In this document: piece after piece, positions 1 to 8,362 of the stretch
Position numbering within the stretch: position 1 is the stretch's first letter
How the letters are laid out: each line of letters begins with the position of its first letter
Notes under the pieces: model-generated
What the model was told of the DNA's origin: nothing
The model's input: only the letters and a program-made list of their open reading frames with translations
Database searches by the model: none
Program-made: the position numbers and the translations under genes
Assembly (NCBI RefSeq): GCF_000212355.1
Contig: NC_015496.1
Coordinates: 558,001 to 622,000 of the forward strand
Length of the DNA stretch: 64,000 nucleotides
Direction of reading: 5' to 3'
Source: Dokdonia sp. 4H-3-7-5
GTDB taxonomy: Bacteria > Bacteroidota > Bacteroidia > Flavobacteriales > Flavobacteriaceae

Positions 1-524
1 ATGACATTATTATAGTTCATTAAAGGCTCTCCCATTCCCATAAAGACAATGTTAGACAACGGCTTATCGTGATATAGCCTACTTTGTCTATCTATCACAA
101 CAACTTGATCTACAATCTCATCTGGATTGAGATTACGCATACGCTTTAAACGTGCGGTAGCACAAAACTTACAGTTAAGACTGCAGCCTACTTGTGATGA
201 AACACAAGCGGTCGTTCTATTTTTTGTTGGAATCAATACAGACTCGACCATAAGACCGTCATGTAGCTCAACACCATTTTTTATAGTACCATCACTACTC
301 CGCTGCATTTGATCTACGCGTATGTGATTAATCACGAAGTTCTCATCTAGAAGTATACGAGTATCCTTAGACAAGTTTGTCATATCTATAAAGTCGTGTG
401 CGCCCTTTTGCCACAGCCATTCATATACCTGATTTCCGCGGAAGGGTTTATCTCCTTGAGATACAAAAAAATCTCTGAGTTCTTCCTTACTTAATTTACG
501 TATGTCTCTCTTATCTGTTTTCAC
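1..524 (-). CDS. rlmN: 23S rRNA (adenine2503-C2)-methyltransferase RlmN, N-terminal part, truncated by window edge
   Basis: My translation of the minus strand from a GTG at 522-524 reads MKTDKRDIRKLSKEELRDFF and stays open to base 1, giving about 174 residues. It contains the radical-SAM cluster motif CSLNCKFC (CxxxCxxC, near residue 116) inside the context SSQVGCSLNCKFCATARLKR, followed by VFMGMGEPLMN, the GEP motif of the SAM-binding site. This combination is specific for RlmN, which methylates C2 of A2503 in 23S rRNA and A37 of some tRNAs. The C-terminal half, including the catalytic Cys pair partner, lies outside the window. GTG is chosen because it is followed directly by a typical RlmN N-terminus; no upstream ATG in frame is closer. 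The gene is transcribed alone, leaving the window to the left. Confidence 0.93.
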   Translation of the reverse strand, partial: MKTDKRDIRKLSKEELRDFFVSQGDKPFRGNQVYEWLWQKGAHDFIDMTNLSKDTRILLDENFVINHIRVDQMQRSSDGTIKNGVELHDGLMVESVLIPTKNRTTACVSSQVGCSLNCKFCATARLKRMRNLNPDEIVDQVVVIDRQSRLYHDKPLSNIVFMGMGEPLMNYNNV

Positions 525-692
525 AATGCAAAGGTACGTAGTTGTTTGTTGGTTTTCACATTGAATACAAGCTTGCTATTAAAAGCTTTTCAATACTATC
601 AAAACAATTATTTATACGTATTCCATAAAAATAAAAACGCCAGACTTCTTAGGGAGAAACTAGCGCTATAAACTCATAAAATAATTACACTT

Positions 693-1856
693 TTAATCCA
701 AGCGATCTTGGAAAACTTTTAAGCTCACCCCAGATTCAAAAGAATAATTTAAGGCAGATAGCGAGCGCTCTAATGCACCTAGAACACAAAGCAAATCATT
801 TGCCGACACAGATCCCATGTGCCCAACCCTAAAGTAATTGGCTTTGATTTCTGAAAGCAAGCCTCCAGCCACAATCACATCATCTTGCGTCATGTTTGCC
901 CTTAAAACAGCTCCGTCTATACCTTTTGGATAGTACACTGCAGTAAGCGTACTCGCAGCAATCTCCTCTGTTTTTGGTAATATATCTAAATTCAAAGAGC
1001 GGATTGCAGCCCTAAAAGCACTAGCAAGGCGTTCATGCCTATGTACTCTTGCGACTATTCCTTCACTACAAATTAGTTGCAGACTTTTTTCAAGTGCTAG
1101 AATTAAGTTAACAGGTGGGGTGCCAAAATAAGATGGACGTCTTTCCTCATATGCTGTCATGATGGGCAACCAGTTATTCCATGATGCATAATAATTTTGA
1201 ACAGGTGTTTTTCGGTTTTTCCACACTTCTATTGCTTTTTGCGATGCTACTAGCAATGCTAATCCTGGCGGCACACCTATTGCCTTTTGAGACCCAGTAA
1301 GAACAACATCTACACCCCAGGCATCTTGTAAAATTTCTTGACCAGCTACAGAGCACACTCCATCAAGTATGGTGAGTACATTATATTTCTTTGCAAGTTT
1401 ACACAGAGGCTCTGGTTCAACCATTACACCTGTAGATGTATCTACATGCGTGAAGGTAACTACCTTATATTCTTTTGCTTTAAAAGCCGCTTCTATCTCT
1501 CTCAAAGGCACAACCTGGCCTATAGGCGCGCTTAATATAGTAGTATCTGCGCCATAAGTTTCTAGTATATCCTTAAAGCGTTCTCCAAAATAACCAGAAG
1601 AAACAACTAGCGCAGCATCTCCTTTTTCTAGTAGATTTGCGGCTGCCATATCCATCGCAAGTGTACCGCTTCCTGCCACTACAAATGGCTGTCCATTTGG
1701 AGCATTCCACACTTCACGCATCATATCTAGACTATTCCCAAAAATCTCTATAAAATTTGGTGCAACATGACTCGCAGTAGGAACTGCCATCGCTTGCAAC
1801 ACATCTGGCTCAAATTCTATAGGACCAGGAATCATCAGTAATTTTCTACTTTTCAT
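693..1856 (-). CDS. class V aminotransferase, alanine/serine-glyoxylate type
   Basis: 387 residues, full length for the alanine-glyoxylate/serine-pyruvate aminotransferase family (PLP fold type I, class V). Visible landmarks are the N-terminal IPGPIEFEPDVL substrate-site motif, GSGTLAMDMAAANL (PLP phosphate region, ~62-75), LDGVCSVAG with the ring-contacting Asp at 165, and TGSQKAIGVPPGL with the probable PLP-binding Lys191. The family transfers an amino group to glyoxylate, making glycine; paralogues act on phosphoserine or ureidoglycine (PucG), so the exact substrate cannot be fixed from sequence. It sits directly downstream of isocitrate lyase, which produces glyoxylate, on the same strand but beyond a terminator. 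That neighbourhood supports a glyoxylate substrate as an inference. Confidence 0.85.
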   Translation of the reverse strand: MKSRKLLMIPGPIEFEPDVLQAMAVPTASHVAPNFIEIFGNSLDMMREVWNAPNGQPFVVAGSGTLAMDMAAANLLEKGDAALVVSSGYFGERFKDILETYGADTTILSAPIGQVVPLREIEAAFKAKEYKVVTFTHVDTSTGVMVEPEPLCKLAKKYNVLTILDGVCSVAGQEILQDAWGVDVVLTGSQKAIGVPPGLALLVASQKAIEVWKNRKTPVQNYYASWNNWLPIMTAYEERRPSYFGTPPVNLILALEKSLQLICSEGIVARVHRHERLASAFRAAIRSLNLDILPKTEEIAASTLTAVYYPKGIDGAVLRANMTQDDVIVAGGLLSEIKANYFRVGHMGSVSANDLLCVLGALERSLSALNYSFESGVSLKVFQDRLD

Positions 1857-1931
1857 ATTTTTCCTAAGATTTTTAATGATATTTTTTTGCCTTCCTTTTC
1901 ATATTTCCTTGTGAAATGTTTGTTTTAATAA

Positions 1932-1947
1932 CGCTTTCGCGAAAGCG
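1932..1947. repeat. 16-bp palindrome CGCTTTCGCGAAAGCG (intergenic copy)
   Basis: Perfect copy between the aceA terminator and the class V aminotransferase gene. Confidence 0.9.
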
Positions 1948-2063
1948 CAACTCAATAAACATCATCCACTATAAGTATATATGAGAAAAGCAATCTAGTA
2001 AAATGTAAGGATAAAAAAACCCTAACCTAGACACTATTATCACCGAAATTATTATTGCTGAAC

Positions 2064-2092
2064 AAAAAAGGCGGCGTACAGAACACCGCCTT
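2064..2092 (-). terminator. Rho-independent terminator of aceA
   Basis: Read on the minus strand: AAGGCGG, an 11-nt loop, CCGCCTT, then a run of six T. It starts 26 bases past the aceA stop codon and has no equivalent T run on the plus strand. Confidence 0.85.
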
Positions 2093-2118
2093 CTAAATAA
2101 TTAACAATGAGTTTGAGG

Positions 2119-3729
2119 CTACGCCGTCAAAACAGGTTTATTATTTAATACCGTTTTCTTCTCTTGAAATTGATTACTAGTATTATTTGCTCCTCCAGCC
2201 TTTAGAGCTTTATCTCCCGCATAAAACGTTTTGTGATCATCTCCTAGATCAGAACCCGCCATTCTCTGGTGTTTTACACAAGATACTCCATTGCGTATCT
2301 CTTGTCTTTGCACATCTTTCACATAAGCCAGCATACCTTGCTCTCCAAAATAACCTTCTGTAAGATTATTCATATGAAGTGCAGTAGTATGATAGGTAGG
2401 CAATGTAATGAGATGGTGGAATATTCCTGCTTCAAGTGCCCCGTCTCTTTGGAATGTTTTAATTTTTTCATCTGCTCTATGAGACAATTCCGTCTGATCA
2501 TAAGCTACATCCATTAAATTATTACGATCATACGCAGTCATATTTTCACCCTCCTCTACCATCTCATCATACGCTTGATTTCTAAAATTAAGTGTCCAGT
2601 TAAAAGAAGGAGAGTTATTATATACCAGCTTAGCACTTGGCTCAACCGCTCTCACTCTATTTACCATATGAGCGATTTGCTTCACATTAGGCGTAGGCGT
2701 TTCTATCCATAAAAGGTCTGCGCCGTTTTGCAAACTTGTAATACAATCAAGCACTACCCTATCTATGTTTGATCCGTTCTTAAACTTGTAAAGACCATTA
2801 GGTAATCGCACTGGGCGCACCAGTTTTCCATCTCTTTTAAGAAGTACGTCATCTTCATTTGCGCTATTAATATCTACTTCCTCTGCCTCTACAAAAGCGA
2901 GGTATTGAGAAGCGAGATCTCCAGGCTCTTGACTTACAGGCAACTTCTGAGTAAGACCTGCACCCTCAGAATCTGTTCTTGCCACAATAATTCCTTCATC
3001 TACGCCTAGCTCTAAAAAGGCATAACGTAGTGCGTTAAGTTTTGCAATAAAATCTTCATGAGGAACTGTCACCTTTCCATCCTGGTGACCGCACTGCTTT
3101 GCATCAGATACTTGATTTTCTATCTGCAGTGCGCATGCTCCAGCTTCTATCATTTTCTTTGCTAGTAAATAAGTAGCCTCTTCATTTCCAAAACCTGCGT
3201 CTATATCTGCGATAATTGGAACTATATGCGTTTCATAATTATCAATTTGATCTTGCACATCCTCACCTGCATCAAGACGACGAAACAAATCATTAAGTTC
3301 TACGGCATCTGCCTGACGTAAGAATGTATAAATTTCTTCAATTAATTTTGGCACAGCAGTCTTTTCATGCATAGATTGATCTGGCAAAGGACCTAGCTCT
3401 GAACGTAAAGCGGCAACCATCCATCCAGAAAGGTATAAGTACTTTTTATTTGTAGTACCATGATGTTTCTTTACTGCAATCATTTTTTGCTGTGCCACAA
3501 AACCGTGCCAGCAACCTAGCGACTGAGTATAACTCATAGGGTTTGCATCGTATTCTTCCATATCCTTGCGCATAATACTAGCAGTATATGTTGCAATATC
3601 AAGGCCCGTTTTAAATCTATTTTGAACAGCCATACGAGCTGTGTTTTCTGGACTTATGGCACTCCAAGAGTTTCCATGCTTTGCTTTAAGTGATCTAACA
3701 ACTTCAAGAGCCGAATTGTAGTTTGACAT
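2119..3729 (-). CDS. aceA: isocitrate lyase
   Basis: 536 residues; cleaves isocitrate into glyoxylate and succinate, the first step of the glyoxylate shunt that lets cells grow on acetate or fatty acids. The Mg-binding stretch PIIADIDAGFGNEEATYLLAKK is at 171-192, and the catalytic signature is KQCGH at 211-215 (Cys213 and His215 in place) where E. coli-type enzymes read KKCGH. The SPSFNW substrate-binding segment follows. Its length and the Lys-to-Gln change match the long ICL subgroup seen in Bacteroidota, to my knowledge. It lies 93 bp downstream of aceB on the same strand, so the two are probably one transcript, ended by the hairpin at 2064-2092. The divergent RamB-like regulator upstream of aceB is the likely controller. 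Confidence 0.96.
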   Translation of the reverse strand: MSNYNSALEVVRSLKAKHGNSWSAISPENTARMAVQNRFKTGLDIATYTASIMRKDMEEYDANPMSYTQSLGCWHGFVAQQKMIAVKKHHGTTNKKYLYLSGWMVAALRSELGPLPDQSMHEKTAVPKLIEEIYTFLRQADAVELNDLFRRLDAGEDVQDQIDNYETHIVPIIADIDAGFGNEEATYLLAKKMIEAGACALQIENQVSDAKQCGHQDGKVTVPHEDFIAKLNALRYAFLELGVDEGIIVARTDSEGAGLTQKLPVSQEPGDLASQYLAFVEAEEVDINSANEDDVLLKRDGKLVRPVRLPNGLYKFKNGSNIDRVVLDCITSLQNGADLLWIETPTPNVKQIAHMVNRVRAVEPSAKLVYNNSPSFNWTLNFRNQAYDEMVEEGENMTAYDRNNLMDVAYDQTELSHRADEKIKTFQRDGALEAGIFHHLITLPTYHTTALHMNNLTEGYFGEQGMLAYVKDVQRQEIRNGVSCVKHQRMAGSDLGDDHKTFYAGDKALKAGGANNTSNQFQEKKTVLNNKPVLTA

Positions 3730-3822
3730 AATACTAAGTTTTAAAGATTTATTTAATGTGTACCTGAAAAGGCGGTGATAGTTTTGTTATACTTATTTGA
3801 GAAATAGCTTATGGATATTTAT

Positions 3823-5418
3823 CTAAAGAAATTTATAAGCTGGGGTGGTTAAAAACTCCTCAAAGTCTTCTGCTAAGACCAGTTCTTTAAAGAGGTTAAA
3901 TGCATTCTCAAACTGAGTTTCTTTTATTTCATAAGAGCCCACTTCAGTAATGATTTTTTCAACTTCTTCATCAAAAAGCTCATTGAAGTATTCTTTTGTA
4001 AATGCTTTTCCATCTTCCAGCACTGCTTTGTTTTTTATCCAATGCCAGATTTGTGTTCTTGATATTTCGGCAGTAGCAGCGTCTTCCATTAAGTGATAAA
4101 GAGCTACCGCACCTTGACCACTTAACCATGCGTTGAGATAGAGTATTCCTACATTAATATTTTTACGCACTCCAGCTTCGGTAACTGTCCCCGCAGGAAT
4201 TGCAACTAGATCATCTGCTGTTACCACAACATCATCTCTTGTAATGTGCTGTTGATTTGCTGTAGGCATATGTTTATCAAACTCATCCATCGCAATTTGA
4301 ACAAGTGCTGGATGAGCAACCCATGTACCATCGTGTCCATTTATTACCTCGCGTTCTTTATCTTTTCTTACTTTTTCTAAAGCCGCTTGATTTGCCGAAG
4401 GATCATTTTTAATAGGCACTTGCGCTGCCATACCTCCTATTGCGAGGATCCCGCGTTTGTGACACCTTTGTATTACCAACTTAGAATATGCGTCCATAAA
4501 AGGCGCCGTCATTCCTACTTGATCCCTGTTAGGAACTAAGAAATCAGGATCATTTCTAAACTTCTTGATATACGAGAATATATAATCCCAGCGACCGCAA
4601 TTAAGACCTACGATATAATCCTTTAACTCATAAATAATTTCATCCAACTGATGGCTTGCCGTTATCGTCTCAATTAGTACGGTACATTTAATAGTTCCCT
4701 CAGGAATATTTAAGTAATCTTGAGAAAATTTAAAAACCTCATACCATAGTCTCGCTTCCTTGTAATGCTCAAGTTTTGCTATGTAGAAATAGGGTGCTGT
4801 ACCATTTTCTAATAACTGACGTACGTTTGTAAAGAAATACAATCCGAAATCTAACAAAGACCCAGACACTTCTACGCCGTCAACAAGAACATGTTTTTCA
4901 TTAAGGTGCCACCCTCTTGGCCTTACCAGTAATGTAGCAACAGCATCATTGAGTGTATATTTTTTATCCTTAGTAGGGTGATGATATGATATCGTTTTAT
5001 TTACAGCATCTCGCAAGTTAATCTGACCTTCCATCACATTTCTCCATGTAGGCGCAGTACTGTCTTCTAGGTCTGCCATAAAGGTTTTTGCACCAGAGTT
5101 AAGTGCGTTAATAACCATCTTACGATCTGTAGGTCCCGTGATTTCCACCCTTCTATCTTGCAAGTCTTGAGGAATCTCTCCCGCAGTCCACTCGCCTTCT
5201 CTTATTTCTTGTGTTTCAAAAGGAAAGACAGGCTTATGACCTTGATCAAATAGTAACTGTTGTTGCTCTCTAGCACGTAATAATTCTAAACGTTTGGCAT
5301 TAAAATTTTCATGAAGTGCCTTAATGAAGTCTAATGCATCATCAGTTAGTATTTCTGAATAATAGCTATTTACTTGGTTGCTAAAGCTTAGTGCATGTTG
5401 GTTTATTTCAGGAGCCAT
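3823..5418 (-). CDS. aceB: malate synthase A
   Basis: 531 residues, the usual length of the A isoform. Condenses glyoxylate with acetyl-CoA to malate, the second glyoxylate-shunt step. The malate synthase signature is visible: TFMADLEDSTAPTW (112-125), RPRGWHLNEKH (166-176, catalytic Arg), TVLIETITAS (246-255, metal-binding Glu) and GLNCGRWDYIFSYIKKF (271-287). The C-terminal helical region with LYHLMEDAATAEISRTQIW, typical of this family, is intact. It is the first gene of the aceB-aceA unit and shares a 119-125-bp intergenic region with the divergent regulator. A 14-bp perfect palindrome in that region is the obvious operator candidate. Confidence 0.96.
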   Translation of the reverse strand: MAPEINQHALSFSNQVNSYYSEILTDDALDFIKALHENFNAKRLELLRAREQQQLLFDQGHKPVFPFETQEIREGEWTAGEIPQDLQDRRVEITGPTDRKMVINALNSGAKTFMADLEDSTAPTWRNVMEGQINLRDAVNKTISYHHPTKDKKYTLNDAVATLLVRPRGWHLNEKHVLVDGVEVSGSLLDFGLYFFTNVRQLLENGTAPYFYIAKLEHYKEARLWYEVFKFSQDYLNIPEGTIKCTVLIETITASHQLDEIIYELKDYIVGLNCGRWDYIFSYIKKFRNDPDFLVPNRDQVGMTAPFMDAYSKLVIQRCHKRGILAIGGMAAQVPIKNDPSANQAALEKVRKDKEREVINGHDGTWVAHPALVQIAMDEFDKHMPTANQQHITRDDVVVTADDLVAIPAGTVTEAGVRKNINVGILYLNAWLSGQGAVALYHLMEDAATAEISRTQIWHWIKNKAVLEDGKAFTKEYFNELFDEEVEKIITEVGSYEIKETQFENAFNLFKELVLAEDFEEFLTTPAYKFL

Positions 5419-5474
5419 AATTATCTTTTTAAAATTCTATGGCACAATGTTAAAAAAAATACTTTGATTAAAAA

Positions 5475-5488
5475 AGCGAACGTTCGCT
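5475..5488. promoter_or_regulatory. palindromic operator candidate between aceB and the divergent RamB-like regulator
   Basis: AGCGAACGTTCGCT is a perfect 14-bp palindrome in the only intergenic space shared by aceB (minus) and the regulator (plus). A second TTCGC lies at 5516-5520, 27 bp after the first, just before a TATATTTG (-7 box match) at 5531-5538. Position and symmetry suggest a regulator binding site; the identity of the bound protein is an inference. Confidence 0.5.
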
Positions 5489-5543
5489 AAATATTAATTT
5501 TCACTAAAATAGACTATTCGCAGAAAGTGGTATATTTGTGTAT

Positions 5544-7016
5544 ATGGAAGAAGAAGATATCAAACTTATATTTGGCTTAAAGCTAAGGCAGATAAGGACT
5601 GAGAAGAATTTATCCCTATTTGGATTATCAAAACTCACAGGCCTTTCAAAATCATATTTAAATGAAATTGAAAATGGAAAAAAATATCCAAAACCAGATA
5701 AGATTGTCACACTTTCGGAAAAATTAGACATTCCATACGATCAAATGGTCTCTTTGAAACTTGATAAAAATCTTGCTCCTATAGGTGAAATTTTAAAATC
5801 AAAGATTCTTAAAGAAATACCTCTTGAGCTTTTTGGGATTAAGGAAAGTGACCTGATAGATATTGTATCTAATGCACCAGCTAAAGTCAACGCTTTCATA
5901 AGCACGATTATAGAGATTGCGCAACACTATAACTTTAGCAGAGAAAGCTTTTTTCTAGCCTCTGTGCGATCATTTCAAGAGGCAAACAACAACTACTTTG
6001 ACAACATAGAGCAAAAAGTGCTCGACTTTGTAAAGTCTTATCAAATAAATCAAGGACAGGGTATCTCATCAAATGAGCTAGAAGAAATTCTCATAGAAGA
6101 GTATAACTACACTATAAAAAATGATGAACTAGATAAACATGAGGATTTAGATAACCTACGATCTGTTTTTATCCCAAAGTCACGCTCCCTACTAGTTGCA
6201 AGTGATGTAGATGAGTCACAACGCACATTTATCTACGCAAAAGAAATAGCCTATAATTATCTGGAAATTACAGAAAGGCTATACACCTTCCCATGGATTC
6301 TTTTTGAAACTTTTGACCAAGTGCTTAATAATTTTTATGCCTCTTACTTTGCAGGAGCATTGATCATTCCTAGTAAAAATCTGACGACGAAAATTAAAGA
6401 TATTTTTAAGGAGCGTACATTTCAAAAAAATACTTTTGAGCACATTACAAATGAGTTCAATGCATCGCCTGAGTCTTTCTATCAGCGACTTACAAATATC
6501 TTACCTAAAGAATTCAACATTAAAAACTTGTTTTTCTTACGGTTTACACATAAGCTTAACGACACTAAATTTCACCTCACAAAGGAGCTACACCTAGCAC
6601 ACCAGCATGCTCCACGAGCAAATGAGAGTGATGAACACTACTGCAGAAGGTGGGTGTCATTACAAGTGCTTAAAGATCTACCTAAGAGTAGCGAGAATAG
6701 TAAGTTTGACTTGCAAATTTCTAATTATGAAAATGAAGGTGTACGATACTTGGTACTATCCACCGCTACAAAAGACCCCTTTAAAGAAAACAAGTTTAGA
6801 AGCATAAGCATAGGTCTACTTATTAATAAACAACTAGAACGTAAAATAAAATTCCTTAAGGATCCAAATATCCCTACTCGTAACGTAGGAGTTACTTGCG
6901 AGCGCTGTGCTATTATAGATTGCGAAGTGCGACAAGCTCCACCTAAGGTTTTAGATCGAACTTCAAAAAACAAAAAAATTGCAGCCATTGTGAAGCAACT
7001 TAATGATGAGCATTAA
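5544..7016 (+). CDS. RamB/ScfR-like transcriptional regulator (HTH + ImmA/IrrE-like + short-chain acyl regulator domain)
   Basis: About 490 residues. An XRE-type helix-turn-helix occupies roughly residues 7-65 (LRQIRTEKNLSLFGLSKLTG, then SYLNEIENGKKYP). A long middle region resembles the IrrE/ImmA-type domain of this family, with a weakly conserved HxxxH-like stretch (LHLAHQHAPRANESDEHYCRRW). The C-terminus carries the Cys-containing tail CERCAIIDCEVRQAPP typical of short-chain fatty acyl regulators. RamB of Corynebacterium, which controls aceA and aceB, has the same layout. Here the gene is divergent from aceB, so control of the glyoxylate shunt is a well-grounded inference. A GTG at 5538 could be the start, but it overlaps the -7 box TATATTTG (5531-5538); the ATG at 5544 would then be nearly leaderless. 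Confidence 0.85.
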   Translation: MEEEDIKLIFGLKLRQIRTEKNLSLFGLSKLTGLSKSYLNEIENGKKYPKPDKIVTLSEKLDIPYDQMVSLKLDKNLAPIGEILKSKILKEIPLELFGIKESDLIDIVSNAPAKVNAFISTIIEIAQHYNFSRESFFLASVRSFQEANNNYFDNIEQKVLDFVKSYQINQGQGISSNELEEILIEEYNYTIKNDELDKHEDLDNLRSVFIPKSRSLLVASDVDESQRTFIYAKEIAYNYLEITERLYTFPWILFETFDQVLNNFYASYFAGALIIPSKNLTTKIKDIFKERTFQKNTFEHITNEFNASPESFYQRLTNILPKEFNIKNLFFLRFTHKLNDTKFHLTKELHLAHQHAPRANESDEHYCRRWVSLQVLKDLPKSSENSKFDLQISNYENEGVRYLVLSTATKDPFKENKFRSISIGLLINKQLERKIKFLKDPNIPTRNVGVTCERCAIIDCEVRQAPPKVLDRTSKNKKIAAIVKQLNDEH

Positions 7017-7048
7017 GAACACTAGCATACGCAAACGAGCTTAACTCT

Positions 7049-7127
7049 CTAGCCCCGATTGTAATGAAAATCCCACAGCTGCCTGGCGAAGCCGGCGCGA
7101 GGAATTGTAATGAAAGCGGGAAACTAG
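7049..7127. ncRNA. structured flavobacterial intergenic repeat (Flavo-1-like)
   Basis: GC-rich island in AT-rich sequence: TCTAGCCCCG at the left and GCGGGAAACTAGA at the right can pair (CTAG with CTAG, CCCG with CGGG). Inside, ATTGTAATGAAA occurs twice (7059 and 7104) around a central GCCTGGC-GAA-GCCGGC hairpin. The layout matches, from memory, a repeat widespread in Flavobacteriia and similar to the Rfam Flavo-1 motif. It lies between the regulator stop and the terminator, so it is transcribed with the regulator or alone. I could not run a covariance search. Confidence 0.45.
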
Positions 7128-7163
7128 ATACAACAAATACCACAAGGTGATGCTCCTAAAACA

Positions 7164-7194
7164 AAAAACCCAAACATTGCTGTCTGGGTTTTTA
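7164..7194. terminator. bidirectional terminator between the regulator and queA
   Basis: AAAAACCCA, 12-nt loop, TGGGTTTTT: A-tract and T-tract on either side allow it to end both converging transcripts. Confidence 0.8.
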
Positions 7195-7212
7195 TAATTA
7201 TATCTGCTGAAA

Positions 7213-8262
7213 TTAGATAATCAACATTGCGTCTCCGTAAGAGTAGAATTTATATTTCTCTTTTACTGCTTCTTCATAAGCTCTCTTCATAAAATCGTGA
7301 CCTGCAAATGCAGAAACCATCATTAACAAAGTAGACTTAGGTGTATGAAAGTTTGTAATCATACAGTTTGCGATACTAAAGTCGTATGGAGGGAAGATGA
7401 ATTTGTTAGTCCATCCACCAAACTCATTAAGTGTATGGTTACTAGAAACAGCACTTTCCATCACTCTCATCGAGGTTGTACCTACGGCACAAATACGACG
7501 TTTTTCCTTTAGCGCTTTATTGATAATTTCTGTTGCTGGCTTATGTATATATGCCTCTTCACTATCCATTTTATGCTTAGATAGATCTTCTACCTCAACT
7601 GCGCTGAAAGTTCCTAGACCTACGTGTAGTGTAACCTCAGCAAAGTCTACTCCTTTAATCTCAAGACGCTTAAGCAAGTGCTTTGAGAAGTGTAAACCTG
7701 CAGTAGGCGCGGCTACAGCTCCTTCTTCTGTTGCATAAATAGTCTGGTAGCGATCTTCATCTTCTGGCTCTACCTCTCTATTAATATATTTAGGTAATGG
7801 CGTCTCTCCTAGTGAAGTTAGCTTTTTTCTAAACTCCTCGTAAGATCCATCATATAAGAAACGAAGTGTACGTCCTCTTGATGTTGTGTTATCAATTACT
7901 TCTGCTACTAGACTCTCATCGTCACCAAAGTACAACTTGTTACCTATACGTATTTTACGTGCTGGATCTACAAGAACATCCCATAGGCGTGTTTCTGAGT
8001 TAAGTTCTCTAAGCAAGAATACCTCGATACGTGCTCCAGTTTTTTCTTTATTACCGTATAAACGTGCTGGAAAAACCTTGGTATTATTAAGCACCATCAC
8101 ATCTTCCGGCTCAAAATAATCAATAATGTCTTTAAACATTTTGTGCTCTATAGTCTGCTCTTTTCGGTTAAGTACCATAAGGCGTGACTCGTCGCGATTT
8201 TCGGCTGGGCGATCTGCTAGTAATTCATCTGGCAAATCAAAGTTAAAATGTGATAACTTCAT
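7213..8262 (-). CDS. queA: S-adenosylmethionine:tRNA ribosyltransferase-isomerase QueA
   Basis: 349 residues, normal length. Transfers and isomerises the ribosyl part of SAM onto 7-aminomethyl-7-deazaguanine in tRNA, forming epoxyqueuosine. Typical stretches: [30 protein letters not shown] at the start (positions 1-30), [16 protein letters not shown] (55-70), [10 protein letters not shown] and HVGLGTF (central), [13 protein letters not shown], and [18 protein letters not shown] near the C-terminus. The ATG at 8260-8262 matches the conserved N-terminus. It is the last gene of a minus-strand run that also includes aroA and mazG; 100 bp separate it from aroA, so it may have its own promoter. Confidence 0.96.
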   Translation of the reverse strand: MKLSHFNFDLPDELLADRPAENRDESRLMVLNRKEQTIEHKMFKDIIDYFEPEDVMVLNNTKVFPARLYGNKEKTGARIEVFLLRELNSETRLWDVLVDPARKIRIGNKLYFGDDESLVAEVIDNTTSRGRTLRFLYDGSYEEFRKKLTSLGETPLPKYINREVEPEDEDRYQTIYATEEGAVAAPTAGLHFSKHLLKRLEIKGVDFAEVTLHVGLGTFSAVEVEDLSKHKMDSEEAYIHKPATEIINKALKEKRRICAVGTTSMRVMESAVSSNHTLNEFGGWTNKFIFPPYDFSIANCMITNFHTPKSTLLMMVSAFAGHDFMKRAYEEAVKEKYKFYSYGDAMLII

Positions 8263-8362
8263 AAAGGGTTTTTATTTTAGTTTTTGTGCTCACAAAAGCA
8301 GTATGAACCGCTCATTTGCAAGATCGCAAAGATACAATCTTGAGATAGGCGTTGTCAAGTGT

